Origin: CAHJXF01 sp038225855
Lineage (GTDB): Bacteria; Pseudomonadota; Gammaproteobacteria; Burkholderiales; Burkholderiaceae_D
Length of the DNA stretch: 64,000 nucleotides
Assembly (NCBI GenBank): GCA_038225855.1
Contig: JBBRQU010000018.1
Location: forward strand, 11,614-75,613
Direction of reading: 5' to 3'
Shown: in pieces, positions 27,439 to 36,784 of the stretch
Numbering within the stretch: the first letter of the stretch is position 1
Layout: every line of letters begins with the position of its first letter
Position numbers and translations under genes: made by a program
The notes under the pieces: generated by a model
The model's input: only the letters and a program-made list of their open reading frames with translations
Told to the model about the DNA's origin: nothing
Databases searched by the model: none

Positions 27439-27534
27439 GTCGTCCCCGCGGCCTTTAAACCCTGCGAAAGCGGGGAGGCGACCCAGTGGCGTCCGTCGCA
27501 AGACGCTGGAATCCCGCTTGCGCGGGAACGACGG
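27439..27534. repeat. Interspersed palindromic element, copy 3
   Basis: The two hairpins are CCCTGCGAAAGCGGGG and ATCCCGCTTGCGCGGGAA, with CCCAGTGGCG between them and the GAACGACGG end. The segment GGCCTTTAAACCCTGCG resembles copy 1 (GGCTTTAGTCCCCGCG). It lies in the 170-base space between the GT4 gene and msbA; a possible -10 box (TAAACT, about 27408) sits just before it. Confidence 0.85.
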
Positions 27535-27546
27535 CAGTCCAAATAA

Positions 27547-29499
27547 ATGGCCGATTCCCCCTCACCGAAACCCGACTCATCGACCGCGACGGGCACCACG
27601 TCGAAGCCGGTCGCGTCGCCCCGCTCGGGTCCGCTGTTTCGCCGGCTGCTGGGATACATCAAGCCTTATCGCGGCATCTTCGTCGTTGGCTCGTTGTGCT
27701 CGGTGATCGCCTCGACCACCGATGCCGCGTTCGGTGCGCTGTTGAAGCCGCTGGTCGATCGCGGTTTCTCGGCGAGCTCCGACTATCCGATCTGGATCTA
27801 TCCGGCTGCGATCGTCGGCCTGTTCATCATCCGCGGCGTGTTCACGTTTCTGAATTCGTATGCGATGGCCTATATCGGCAATCGCGTGCTCAACAGCTTG
27901 CGCGTCGAAATGTTCGAGCGGCTGGTGGCCTTGCCGACGCGCTACTTCGACGCACATTCGTCGTCGAGCCTGGTGTCGCGCCTGGTGTTCGAAGCGCAGA
28001 ACGTGATGCAAAGCGCGACCGGCGTGATTACCAGTGTGGTGCGCAACAGCTTCACGATCTTCTGGCTGATGGCGACCTTGCTGTGGCTCAACTGGCGCCT
28101 GACCCTGTTCACCATCGTCGTGCTGCCATTCGTGACCTTCATCGTACGCAAGCTGTCGCGGCGCATGCGCGAACTGTCCAGAAAGAACATGTACATGACG
28201 GGCGAATTGACGCGCGTCGTGCAGGAAACCATCGATTGCCAGAAGGTCGTCAAGATCTACGGCGGCGAAGGCGATGCGCGTTCGAGCTTTCGGCAGACCG
28301 TCGATCGGTTGCGCGGCAACGCGATGCGCATTTCCGTGACGAGCTCGGCGACGGTGCCGATCACGCAGTTGCTGATGGCGCTGGCGGTGGCCTGCATGAT
28401 CTATTTCGCGCTCGACCTCGCGCGCTCCGACCAGATGACCGCGGGCGCCTTCGTATCCTTTGTCGCGACCACGACCTTCCTGCTCGCGCCGATGAAGCAG
28501 TTGGCCGAGATCAGTGGCCCGTTCGAGCGCGGACTCGCAGCCGCCGAGGGCGTGTTCTCGCTGATCGACGAGCACGTCGAAGACGATCGCGGAACGCTGC
28601 ACCTGGGGCGCGCGCGCGGCGCGATCCGCTTCGTCGATGTCGCGCTGCGCTATGCCGAGGACGCCAAGCCGGTGAGCGTTGCCGGGTCGCACGAGGCGGC
28701 CGTCGATGAGCCGCGCACGCGTCGTGCGGCGCTTCAGAAGATCGATCTCGACATCGCGGCCGGCGAAACGATTGCGCTGGTCGGCTCGTCGGGCGGCGGC
28801 AAGACTTCGTTCGCGAATCTGATCCCGCGCTTCTATCACGCGACCTCGGGACAGATCCTGATCGACGGCATCCCGATCGAGGACATCGCACTGGCCAGCC
28901 TGCGCGCGCAGATCGCGATGGTCAGCCAGGACGTCGTGCTCTTCAACGAAACCATCGCGCACAACATCGCCTATGGCGCCGATCGCGATGTCTCCACGCG
29001 ACTGAAAGGCGAAGCGCTGCGCGATGCGGTGCGACGCGCAGCCGTTGCCGCGCATCTCGCGCATGTCATCGACGACATGCCCGACGGCTACGACACGATG
29101 GTCGGCGAGAACGGCGTGAGGCTCTCCGGCGGGCAGCGCCAGCGGCTCGCGATCGCGCGCGCGGTGTTGAAGGACGCGCCGATCCTGATTCTCGACGAAG
29201 CGACTTCGGCGCTCGACTCCGAATCCGAGCGCCACGTGCAGGCCGCATTGTCCGACCTGATGCGGGGGCGAACCACGGTCGTGATCGCGCATCGCCTGTC
29301 GACCATCGAGAACGCGGACCGCATCGCGGTGTTCGACAAGGGCCTGATCGTCGAAGTCGGCACGCATGCGGCGCTGCTCGTGGCCGACGGCATCTACTCC
29401 AAGCTCTATCGCATTCAATACGCGCTCGATGGCGATGAGGCGAAGACCGAAGGCGAAGCGACCGATGACACGGCCGCTCGGGGACTGACCCCCGCATGA
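27547..29499 (+). CDS. msbA: Lipid A export ABC transporter MsbA
   Basis: The product is 650 residues against about 582 in E. coli. An N-terminal Ser/Pro-rich extension (about 30 residues) precedes six membrane segments and the nucleotide-binding domain with Walker A GSSGGGKTSFANLI, Q loop, signature VRLSGGQRQRLAIARA and Walker B ILILDEATSALDSES. Extra length also comes from an insert before Walker A (around HEAAVDEPRTRRAAL) and another after IAYGADRDV. It flips lipid A-core across the inner membrane; LPS glycosyltransferases flank it on both sides. Confidence 0.93.
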   Translation: MADSPSPKPDSSTATGTTSKPVASPRSGPLFRRLLGYIKPYRGIFVVGSLCSVIASTTDAAFGALLKPLVDRGFSASSDYPIWIYPAAIVGLFIIRGVFTFLNSYAMAYIGNRVLNSLRVEMFERLVALPTRYFDAHSSSSLVSRLVFEAQNVMQSATGVITSVVRNSFTIFWLMATLLWLNWRLTLFTIVVLPFVTFIVRKLSRRMRELSRKNMYMTGELTRVVQETIDCQKVVKIYGGEGDARSSFRQTVDRLRGNAMRISVTSSATVPITQLLMALAVACMIYFALDLARSDQMTAGAFVSFVATTTFLLAPMKQLAEISGPFERGLAAAEGVFSLIDEHVEDDRGTLHLGRARGAIRFVDVALRYAEDAKPVSVAGSHEAAVDEPRTRRAALQKIDLDIAAGETIALVGSSGGGKTSFANLIPRFYHATSGQILIDGIPIEDIALASLRAQIAMVSQDVVLFNETIAHNIAYGADRDVSTRLKGEALRDAVRRAAVAAHLAHVIDDMPDGYDTMVGENGVRLSGGQRQRLAIARAVLKDAPILILDEATSALDSESERHVQAALSDLMRGRTTVVIAHRLSTIENADRIAVFDKGLIVEVGTHAALLVADGIYSKLYRIQYALDGDEAKTEGEATDDTAARGLTPA

Positions 29500-30692
29500 A
29501 GATGCCGCCGCCCGCGTTTCGTCCGCTGCACATCGTGCACACCGAATCGTCGTGTGGATGGGGCGGCCAGGAGCTGCGCATCCTGGTCGAGTCGCGCGGA
29601 ATGATCGCGCGCGGACATCGCGTGACGCTGATCGCGCCAGTGGCCGCGCGCATCTTCGCCGAAGCTTCGCGCTATCGCGTGCCGGTGATCGCGCTGCCGA
29701 TCGAGAAGAAGCGCCTGGGCGCGATCGGCGCCTTGCGCGACTGGTTGCGTGCGCACCCGGCCGACGTGATCAACACCCACAGCTCGACCGATAGTTGGCT
29801 CGCGGCGCTCGCATGGGCATCGTTAAACAACGCGCCGCCGATCGTGCGCACGCGCCACATCTCGGCGCCGGTACCGGAAAACATCGCGAGCCGCTGGCTT
29901 TATCGCCACGCGAGCCGCTTCGTCGTCACTACCGGCGGCTCTCTGCGGGACGCGCTGGTCTCGCGGCTGCGGCTCGATCCATCGCGTGTGCTGTCGATTC
30001 CGACCGGGATCGATACGACTGCGTTTCGCCCCCCGAGCGAGCGCGAGCGCCGCTCCGCCCGGGCCGCCGTCGGTGCGGGCGAGAGCGATTTTGTGGTCGG
30101 CATCGTCGCGACGCTGCGCAGCTGGAAGGGTCATCGCTATCTGATCGAAGGCTTCGCCAAGGCGCTTCGGAGTGTGCAAGGCGCGACCAACGCCATGCGC
30201 CTTCTGATTGTTGGCGACGGCCCGCAACGCGAGGCACTCGAAGCGCTGGTCGATACGCACGACCTGCGCTCGCACGTGCGCTTCGCAGGCAACCAGCCCA
30301 ACGTCATTGCCTGGCTGCACGCGATGGACGTCTTCGCGCTGCCGTCGTATGCGAACGAGGGCGTGCCTCAGGCCATCCTTCAGGCGATGGGCTGCGGCGT
30401 GCCGGTCATCACGACCGATGCGGGCGCCATCGCCGAGATCGCGTTCGCATCGGACCCCGATGGCGATATCAGCAAGGCCACGGCGCTGATCGTGCGCAAG
30501 GAAAACGCGGACGATCTGCGCGATGCGATCCTCGCATTGAAGGCCGACGCCGCGCGTCGCGAACAGATGGTCAACAACGCGCTCGAACTGGTCCGCGCCT
30601 CGCACGGCATCGACGGCATGCTCGATCGCATGGAAGCGGTGTTCCGTGCAGCCGCAGGACAGAGCGCCGTCGCGCACGTCCCTGTTCAATAG
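29496..30692 (+). CDS. Glycosyltransferase family 4 protein
   Basis: The ATG overlaps the msbA stop (ATGA), giving 398 residues. The N-domain starts LHIVHTESSCGWGGQELRIL, with THSSTDSWLAALAW, and the C-domain carries VGIVATLRSWKGHRYLIEGF and the EX7E-type donor site in ALPSYANEGVPQAILQAMGC and GVPVITTDAGAIAEIA. It is a cytosolic GT-B enzyme. Translational coupling to msbA points to LPS core assembly. The sugar is not deducible. Confidence 0.9.
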   Translation: MKMPPPAFRPLHIVHTESSCGWGGQELRILVESRGMIARGHRVTLIAPVAARIFAEASRYRVPVIALPIEKKRLGAIGALRDWLRAHPADVINTHSSTDSWLAALAWASLNNAPPIVRTRHISAPVPENIASRWLYRHASRFVVTTGGSLRDALVSRLRLDPSRVLSIPTGIDTTAFRPPSERERRSARAAVGAGESDFVVGIVATLRSWKGHRYLIEGFAKALRSVQGATNAMRLLIVGDGPQREALEALVDTHDLRSHVRFAGNQPNVIAWLHAMDVFALPSYANEGVPQAILQAMGCGVPVITTDAGAIAEIAFASDPDGDISKATALIVRKENADDLRDAILALKADAARREQMVNNALELVRASHGIDGMLDRMEAVFRAAAGQSAVAHVPVQ

Positions 30693-30702
30693 AGGAAAGT
30701 CC

Positions 30703-31296
30703 ATGAACGCACCGGCACCTCCGATCAGCCGCTACCCCGTCCCCGAACTCAAGGATCTGCCCGACGATATTCGCGAGCGCATCCTCGCCGTGCAGGAGAA
30801 GGCCGGCTTCGTGCCGAATGTGTTTGTCGCGCTCGCGCATCGGCCCGCGGAATTCAGAGCCTTCTTCGCATATCACGACGCGCTGATGGAAAAAGAGACC
30901 GGCAATCTCACCAAAGCCGAACGCGAGATGATCGTGACGACCACGAGCGCCCGCAACGGCTGCCTGTACTGCGTGGTCGCGCACGGCGCGCTGGTGCGCA
31001 TCTACGCGAAGAGTCCCCTGCTCGCCGACCAGATCGCCGTCAATTACTTGAAGGCGGACATCACGCCGCGACAAAAGGCGATGCTCGACTTCGCGGTCAA
31101 GGTCTGCCTCGATTCCCAACGTGTCGATGATGAAGATTTCGCAGAACTTCACACGCATGGCTTCGACGACGAAGACATCTGGGACATCGCCGCGATCACC
31201 GCTTTCTTCGGCCTGTCGAATCGCGTCGCCAACGTGACCGGCATGCGGCCGAACGACGAGTTCTATCTGATGGGACGCGTGCCGCGTCAGAAGTGA
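30703..31296 (+). CDS. Peroxidase-related enzyme, AhpD/CMD family
   Basis: ATG 30703 has GAGGAAAG upstream and gives 197 residues; an ATG at 30646 lies inside the preceding gene. The carboxymuconolactone decarboxylase fold carries the redox pair in CLYCVVAHGALVRI (CxxCxxxH). Members related to AhpD reduce peroxides using the two cysteines. The typical opening ISRYPVPELKDLPDDIRERI and the C-terminal FYLMGR mark the 'uncharacterised peroxidase-related' subgroup. Its last ten bases overlap the convergent btuF-like gene. Confidence 0.9.
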   Translation: MNAPAPPISRYPVPELKDLPDDIRERILAVQEKAGFVPNVFVALAHRPAEFRAFFAYHDALMEKETGNLTKAEREMIVTTTSARNGCLYCVVAHGALVRIYAKSPLLADQIAVNYLKADITPRQKAMLDFAVKVCLDSQRVDDEDFAELHTHGFDDEDIWDIAAITAFFGLSNRVANVTGMRPNDEFYLMGRVPRQK

Positions 31297-32195
31297 TTCG
31301 GGCGGTCGCTACGCGCTGCATCGATCGCGCGGCATAACGTCTCTGCGCCGATCAATATGCGCGATGTGTGCCGCGTAATCAAATTCGGATCGAGAAACAG
31401 ATAGTGGTGATGCCCAACGGCCGAGACGCTCGTCCATCGGCTCCACAGCGCGATGTCATTGCGCTGATTGCCGCTCTCGGCCGCGGTCACGATCAGTTGC
31501 GGGTCGGCGGCGATAACGGCCTCGGCATCGATCGTCGGGGCGAGCATGGCAAGCGATGCGAAAACGTTGCGTCCTCCGCAGAGCTCGATGACTCTTGTGA
31601 TCAGATGCGGGCCCCCGATCGTGATCAGCGGGTTGTTCCAGACCTGGTAGAACACGCGTACCGGGGCGCGCGAAGCATAGGTGTCGCGCAGGGCTGCGAC
31701 CTTGCGGCGGAATTCGTCTGCCTTGGCGCTCGCTTCACGCGCATGTCCGGTCAATGCGCCGAAGCGTTCGAGCGTCGTCGCCACGTCCGCGAGCGTATGC
31801 GGCTCGCTGCGGAAGACCGGGATGCCGAGGCGCACGAGCGCTTCGAGTTGTGCTTGCGCCGTGCCGCTCTGCCACGCAATGACGAGATCCGGCTTCAAGG
31901 TGACGATGCGCTCGAGAGCGATGCCTGAGAGCCCGCCCACGCGCGGCAGGCGCTTCGCGGCTTCGGGATAGTCGCTGAAGTCGGTCGCGGCAAGGATCGC
32001 GTCGCCGTCGCCGATTTCGAACAGCAACTCGGTGATATGCGGCGCCAAGCTGACGATGCGGTGTGCGGGCGCTTCGAGGCGGACCTCGCGGCCGGTATCG
32101 TCGCGCATTGCGATGGCAGCGAAGCTCGGCGAACACGGCGCGAGCAAGAGGAAGACCGCGAGCAGGGGGGCGGCGCGCATCGCTGATGAGGACAT
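31287..32195 (-). CDS. btuF: Periplasmic cobalamin-binding protein, BtuF-like
   Basis: The product is 302 residues with a signal peptide (AVFLLLAPCSPSFA-AI). It has the cluster A-1 helical-backbone binding fold: RIVSLAPHITELLFEIG, ATDFSDYPEAAKRLPRVGG and LKPDLVIAW match BtuF (SLSPANTELLFAIG, SDYPEAA). It would carry corrinoids to an inner-membrane ABC importer, but no permease or ATPase gene is adjacent and no second riboswitch is seen. Heme or siderophore binding is the alternative. It diverges from the feo promoter region. Confidence 0.8.
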   Translation of the reverse strand: MSSSAMRAAPLLAVFLLLAPCSPSFAAIAMRDDTGREVRLEAPAHRIVSLAPHITELLFEIGDGDAILAATDFSDYPEAAKRLPRVGGLSGIALERIVTLKPDLVIAWQSGTAQAQLEALVRLGIPVFRSEPHTLADVATTLERFGALTGHAREASAKADEFRRKVAALRDTYASRAPVRVFYQVWNNPLITIGGPHLITRVIELCGGRNVFASLAMLAPTIDAEAVIAADPQLIVTAAESGNQRNDIALWSRWTSVSAVGHHHYLFLDPNLITRHTSRILIGAETLCRAIDAARSDRPNHF

Positions 32196-32272
32196 GCGGC
32201 GAGTCTAGCGCGCGCGTTGAGATACTCGTTCCAACATGACTTCAAAGACCCTTGTCCTGCCCACCCATGCGC

Positions 32273-32307
32273 TATACTACGAATGCAAACCATTCTCGTT
32301 ATCAATT
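32273..32307 (+). promoter_or_regulatory. feo promoter with candidate Fur box
   Basis: TATACT (32273-32278) is a good -10 box. Just downstream, the complement of ACCATTCTCGTTATCAAT reads ATTGATAACGAGAATGGT, matching GATAATGATAATCATT at about 12 of 16 positions. A Fur repressor bound there with iron would block feoA transcription. The position relative to the start of transcription fits repression. Confidence 0.55.
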
Positions 32308-32339
32308 ACGCTGCGAGCCCTTCATGTCGCATCGACGCG

Positions 32340-32795
32340 ATGAACATGCTTGACCTGCCATCCTCTGCCTTCATGCCCACCTCGGCAGACGCCTCGTTGC
32401 GTTCTGGCGATTCGCGCGATGCGCGAGCGAGTTCGTGGCTAGCCGACGAGCCCGTTGCGATCGCATTGTCCGACCTTCCGGTCGGCGGCTTTGCGACCAT
32501 CCATGCGGTGCTTCCCGCAAATGCCGATGTCGATCGCCATCTGGTCATGCGTTTGATCGAGATCGGCCTCGTGCCGGGCGAGCGCGTGCGCGTGGTCGCA
32601 CAGGGTCATCCAGGGCGCGAACCGGTCGCAGTTCGTCTCTCGGCGGCCGATAGCGGCCGCAAGAACATGAACGGCTCGACCTTTGCGATGCGCCGGCACG
32701 AGGCCGACTTCATTCGCGTCGTGCCTGACGTGCAGGACGCCGCTGAGAAGGATACTGTGCGGGGCGCTGTCAATCGGAAGGCCTCGCGCCGTTGA
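32340..32795 (+). CDS. feoA: Ferrous iron transport protein A
   Basis: ATG 32340 gives 151 residues, long for FeoA (usually 75-90). The extra length is an N-terminal region of about 45 residues rich in Ser, Ala and Asp and a basic tail. The SH3-like core spans about residues 47-125: ALSDLPVGGFATIHAVL, HLVMRLIEIGLVPGERVRVV and FAMRRHEADFIRV. FeoA is a cytosolic regulator of FeoB. The start could instead be a later ATG (32373). The stop is two bases before the feoB ATG. Confidence 0.88.
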   Translation: MNMLDLPSSAFMPTSADASLRSGDSRDARASSWLADEPVAIALSDLPVGGFATIHAVLPANADVDRHLVMRLIEIGLVPGERVRVVAQGHPGREPVAVRLSAADSGRKNMNGSTFAMRRHEADFIRVVPDVQDAAEKDTVRGAVNRKASRR

Positions 32796-32797
32796 GC

Positions 32798-34705
32798 ATG
32801 GACGCCGCCGCGACATTAGCCCCGAGCGCGGGCCTTCGCGTCGCGCTGCTCGGCAATCCCAACTGCGGCAAGACCGCGCTCTTCAATCTGTTGACGGGCA
32901 GCCGGCAGAAGGTTGCGAACTATGCGGGCGTGACCGTCGAGCGAAAGGAAGGTGTCTTCACGACGCCGGCCGGTCGTCACGTGCGTGTGCTCGATCTGCC
33001 CGGCGCCTACAGTCTCAACGCGATCAGCGCCGACGAGGCCATCACGCGCGACGTGATCCGCGGAGCGCGCTCGGACGAAGGGCGCCCGGACCTCGTCGTG
33101 TGCGTCACCGACGCGACCAACCTCAAGCTCAACCTGCGCATGGTGGTCGAGGTCAAGCGCTTGGGTGTGCCGATGCTGCTTGCGCTCAACATGAGCGACA
33201 TCGCGAAGAAACGCGGCATCGCGATCGATGTCGCCGCGCTCGAACACGAGCTCGGCATGCCGGTCGTCGAGACGGTCGCGGTGCATCGCGATGGCGCGCG
33301 CGCGCTGATCGCACGCATCGAAGCGGGCGGACGATTCGATCGTGTCGCGCGCACCGAGCAAGCGAAGGTCGCCGAGCCGTGGCACGAAGCGTCGATCGAC
33401 GACGTCCTCGCCGCCCAGGCCGAAGTGCGCCGCATCCTCGCGATCGCGGTCCACGAGCCCACCGTCGATGCGCGCGCCGACGATGCGATCGACGCCATCG
33501 TGCTGCATCCCGTGTGGGGCATGGCGGTCCTCGCGGTCACGCTGTTCCTGATGTTCCAGGCCGTGTTCAGTTGGGCGCAATGGCCGATGGACGCGATCAA
33601 GGGCGGCATGGAGGCGCTCGGCAGCGGCGTTCGCCACGTCATGCCCGATGGCGTCCTGCAGAGTCTCCTGGTCGATGGCATGATCGCCGGCGCCGGCGCC
33701 GTGATCGTCTTTCTGCCGCAGATCCTGATCCTGTTTCTCTTCATCCTCGCGCTCGAGGACTCGGGCTATCTGCCGCGCGCCGCCTTCCTGCTCGATCGCG
33801 TGATGGGCACGGTCGGCCTGTCGGGGCGCTCTTTCATACCGCTGTTGTCGAGCTTCGCGTGCGCGATCCCCGGCATCATGGCCACGCGCACGATTTCGAG
33901 TTGGCGCGATCGCATCGTGACGATCATGATCGCGCCGCTGATGACGTGCTCGGCGAGGCTGCCGGTCTATGCGTTGATCATCGGCGCCTTCGTTCGCCGC
34001 GAGACCGTGTGGCATGTCTTCAACCTGCAAGGGCTGGTGCTGTTCGTGCTGTATGTCGCGGGCATTGCCGGCGCAATGGGCGTGGCCTGGGTCCTGAAAC
34101 GCTTTCGCGGCGGCGAAGTGCATCACCCGCTGCTGATGGAGTTGCCGTCGTATCGCTGGCCCAATGCGCGCAACCTCGTCATCGGCCTCGTCGAACGCGC
34201 GCGCATCTTCCTGTCGCGAGTCGGCACCATCATCCTGTCGCTGATGATCGTGTTGTGGTTCCTGTCGAGTTTTCCCTCGCCGCCCGAAGGCGCGACCGGC
34301 CCGGCAATTCAATACAGCCTGGCCGGCATGATCGGCCGCGCGATGGAAGTCGTGTTCGCGCCGATCGGATTCAACTGGCAGATTTCGATCGCGTTGATCC
34401 CCGGATTGGCCGCGCGTGAAGTCGCGGTCGGTGCGTTGGGGACGGTCTATGCCTTGTCGGCGAGCGGCAACAACGTGGCCGAAGAGTTGTCGCCGATGAT
34501 CGCGGCCGGATGGTCGCTCGCGACCGCGTTTTCGCTGCTGGCCTGGTATGTGTTCGCGCCGCAATGCCTGTCCACGCTGGCGACCGTCAAGCGCGAGACC
34601 AACTCGTGGCGCTATCCGCTCGTGATGGCGGGCTATCTGTTCGGCCTCGCGTATCTCGCGTCGTTCGTGACGTATCGCGTCACGCTCTGGTGGACGGGAG
34701 GCTGA
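32798..34705 (+). CDS. feoB: Ferrous iron transporter FeoB
   Basis: ATG 32798 gives 635 residues; a TTG at 32792 would overlap feoA. The N-terminal G domain has G1 GNPNCGKTALFNLLTG, the switch region with GVTVERKEG, G3 DLPGAYS and G4 NMSD. The membrane part has two gate motifs (SFACAIPGIMATRTI; AREVAVGALGTVYAL). At about 635 residues it is shorter than E. coli FeoB (773), mainly in the G-domain linker. It imports Fe(II) across the inner membrane. Confidence 0.95.
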   Translation: MDAAATLAPSAGLRVALLGNPNCGKTALFNLLTGSRQKVANYAGVTVERKEGVFTTPAGRHVRVLDLPGAYSLNAISADEAITRDVIRGARSDEGRPDLVVCVTDATNLKLNLRMVVEVKRLGVPMLLALNMSDIAKKRGIAIDVAALEHELGMPVVETVAVHRDGARALIARIEAGGRFDRVARTEQAKVAEPWHEASIDDVLAAQAEVRRILAIAVHEPTVDARADDAIDAIVLHPVWGMAVLAVTLFLMFQAVFSWAQWPMDAIKGGMEALGSGVRHVMPDGVLQSLLVDGMIAGAGAVIVFLPQILILFLFILALEDSGYLPRAAFLLDRVMGTVGLSGRSFIPLLSSFACAIPGIMATRTISSWRDRIVTIMIAPLMTCSARLPVYALIIGAFVRRETVWHVFNLQGLVLFVLYVAGIAGAMGVAWVLKRFRGGEVHHPLLMELPSYRWPNARNLVIGLVERARIFLSRVGTIILSLMIVLWFLSSFPSPPEGATGPAIQYSLAGMIGRAMEVVFAPIGFNWQISIALIPGLAAREVAVGALGTVYALSASGNNVAEELSPMIAAGWSLATAFSLLAWYVFAPQCLSTLATVKRETNSWRYPLVMAGYLFGLAYLASFVTYRVTLWWTGG

Positions 34706-35011
34706 ATGAGCGCAACGCTTCAAGGCTTGATCGTTGCGATGATCGTTGCATTTGCAATGGTTTACGCCTCAATCAAATTCATGCCTGCCGCATACCGACG
34801 CGCACTTGCCGCGCGCGCCGCCGCGCTGGTCTCGCGCTGGGGCGTGTCGGAAGTCAATGCGCGCCGCGTCGAGGCCAAGCTCGCCAGCGGCGGCGCATGC
34901 GGCAGTTGCGAGACCTGCAAGGCCTGCGTCACGCCGCCTGAAGAAGGCCACGCGAGCGCAGCGCCCGTGAATACTTTCAAGCAGATTCCGATTCGCAGCG
35001 TCACGCACTGA
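34706..35011 (+). CDS. Small membrane-anchored CxxCxxCxxC protein at the FeoC position
   Basis: The ATG touches the feoB stop, and the product is 101 residues. One N-terminal membrane helix (GLIVAMIVAFAMVYASIKFM) is followed by a basic helix and the cysteine array CGSCETCKAC (four Cys, each two residues apart), then a polar tail. It resembles the DUF6587-like proteins beside feoB in betaproteobacteria. The spacing suits metal or Fe-S binding. A FeoC-like role in sensing or stabilising FeoB is inferred from position; it has no winged-helix domain as E. coli FeoC has. Confidence 0.82.
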   Translation: MSATLQGLIVAMIVAFAMVYASIKFMPAAYRRALAARAAALVSRWGVSEVNARRVEAKLASGGACGSCETCKACVTPPEEGHASAAPVNTFKQIPIRSVTH

Positions 35012-35028
35012 GGCCGCTGACGACCAGC

Positions 35029-36660
35029 TCACGCTGGCCTCGTCGCTCGCCCCCGCTCGATCAACGCCCGTGTCGATGCGTCATGCGTGCCGGGCGTGCC
35101 GTTTTCCAATTCATCGACGATGGTCCTGGCGAGCATCTTGCCGAGCTCGACCCCCCATTGATCGAACGAGTCGATGTTCCAGATCGTTCCCTGCACCAGC
35201 ACCTTGTGCTCGTAGAGCGCGATCAGCGCGCCGAGCGACGCCGGATCGAGCCGCGCGAGCACGATCGTGTTCGACGGCCGATTGCCCGGAAATGTCTTGT
35301 GAGGCGCGAGGCGGTCGGCCTCGACACGGCTCACGCCTTGCGCGATCAATTCCACGCGCGCTTCATCCTCCGTCTTGCCGTTCATCAGCGCCTCGCTCTG
35401 CGCGAAGCAGTTCGCAAGCAGCGCGCGCTGATGCTCGAGGTGCGTATGCGCAGGCGCGATCACCGCGATGAAATCGATCGGCGCCCATTCGGTTCCCTGA
35501 TGCAGGCATTGAAAGTAGGCGTGCTGCGCGTTGGTCCCGGGCTGACCCCACAGGACCGGCACGGTCGCGTGCGCGACCGGCGATCCAGCGAGCGTGACCG
35601 ACTTGCCGTTGCTCTCCATCTCGAGCTGTTGAAGGTGCGCGGGCAACAGTTCGAGATGCTGGTGATAGGGAGCGATGCACACGCTGCGCGCGCCGAGCAC
35701 ATTGCCGTTGAGGATCCCGACGAGTGCGAGGCGCACCGGCATGTTCGCTTCGAGCGGCGCGTTCGCGAAATGTACGTCCATCGCATGCGCGCCCGCGAGC
35801 AATTGGCGAAAGCGCGTCATGCCGCAGGCGAGAGCGATCGGCAGCCCGATCGCGGACCACAGCGAATAGCGTCCGCCGACCCAGTCCCAGAATTCGAACA
35901 TGTTCTTGGTGTCGATACCGAAGGCGCGAACCGCTTCGGTGTTGGTCGATACCGCGACGAAGTGACGATGCAATTGGCCTTCAGGGACGCCACCGGCGGT
36001 CGACCATGCGCGCGCCGAGTGCGCGTTCATCATCGTCTCGGCGGTGGTGAAGGTTTTCGATGCGACGATGAAAAGCGTCGTCGCGGGGTCGATCTGGCGC
36101 AGCACGTCATCGAGCGCATGCGCATCGACATTGGCGACGAAGTGCACCGATGGTTGCGCATCCTGATACGAGCGCAACGCTTCGCACACGAAGCGCGGCC
36201 CGAGGTCCGACCCGCCGATGCCGATGTGCACGACATCGCTGATCGCGTCGCCGCGATGTCCGGTCCATGCGCCGCTTCGGACCTGTTCGGAAAATGTTTC
36301 CATGTGGTCGAGCACCGCATGCACCTCGCGCACCACGTTGCGCCCATCGACCGTGAACAGCGCGTCGCCCGGCGCGCGCAAGGCGACGTGCAACGCGGCT
36401 CGATCTTCGGTCACGTTGATCTTGTCGCCCGCAAACATCGCATCGCGTCGCGCTTCGACGCCTGCGTTACGCGCAAGCGCGAAGAGGCTCGCCAGCACTG
36501 CATCGTCGATGCGATTCTTCGAGGCGTCGAGGATGAGTCCCGCCGCTTCGATGGTGTGCTTCGAGAGTCGCGATGCATCCTGGTCGAAGAGTTCGCGCAT
36601 GGTCGCGACTCGAAGGCTGTTTGAAGCGAGGTCGGACCAGGGATCGGATGGAGCGGTCAT
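35029..36660 (-). CDS. pgi: Glucose-6-phosphate isomerase
   Basis: ATG 36660 gives 543 residues, close to the usual 549; an open frame to 37026 runs into noncoding sequence. Signatures include VHIGIGGSDLGPRFVCEAL, VASKTFTTAETMMN, DWVGGRYSLWSAIGL and GQPGTNAQHAYFQCLHQGTE with the catalytic His. It interconverts glucose 6-phosphate and fructose 6-phosphate in the cytosol. It is last in a series of reverse genes, 124 bases after nnr. Confidence 0.96.
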   Translation of the reverse strand: MTAPSDPWSDLASNSLRVATMRELFDQDASRLSKHTIEAAGLILDASKNRIDDAVLASLFALARNAGVEARRDAMFAGDKINVTEDRAALHVALRAPGDALFTVDGRNVVREVHAVLDHMETFSEQVRSGAWTGHRGDAISDVVHIGIGGSDLGPRFVCEALRSYQDAQPSVHFVANVDAHALDDVLRQIDPATTLFIVASKTFTTAETMMNAHSARAWSTAGGVPEGQLHRHFVAVSTNTEAVRAFGIDTKNMFEFWDWVGGRYSLWSAIGLPIALACGMTRFRQLLAGAHAMDVHFANAPLEANMPVRLALVGILNGNVLGARSVCIAPYHQHLELLPAHLQQLEMESNGKSVTLAGSPVAHATVPVLWGQPGTNAQHAYFQCLHQGTEWAPIDFIAVIAPAHTHLEHQRALLANCFAQSEALMNGKTEDEARVELIAQGVSRVEADRLAPHKTFPGNRPSNTIVLARLDPASLGALIALYEHKVLVQGTIWNIDSFDQWGVELGKMLARTIVDELENGTPGTHDASTRALIERGRATRPA

Positions 36661-36784
36661 GGAATGTTGGAGAAGAAGTGGAAAGAATTGATGCCTCGAA
36701 CCAGTGTGGCGCCGCAGAGTCTGCGTGAACGAATGCCGGCAACGCGACCACGTTGTATTGTCATTCCGAGCAACGCGAGCAATC

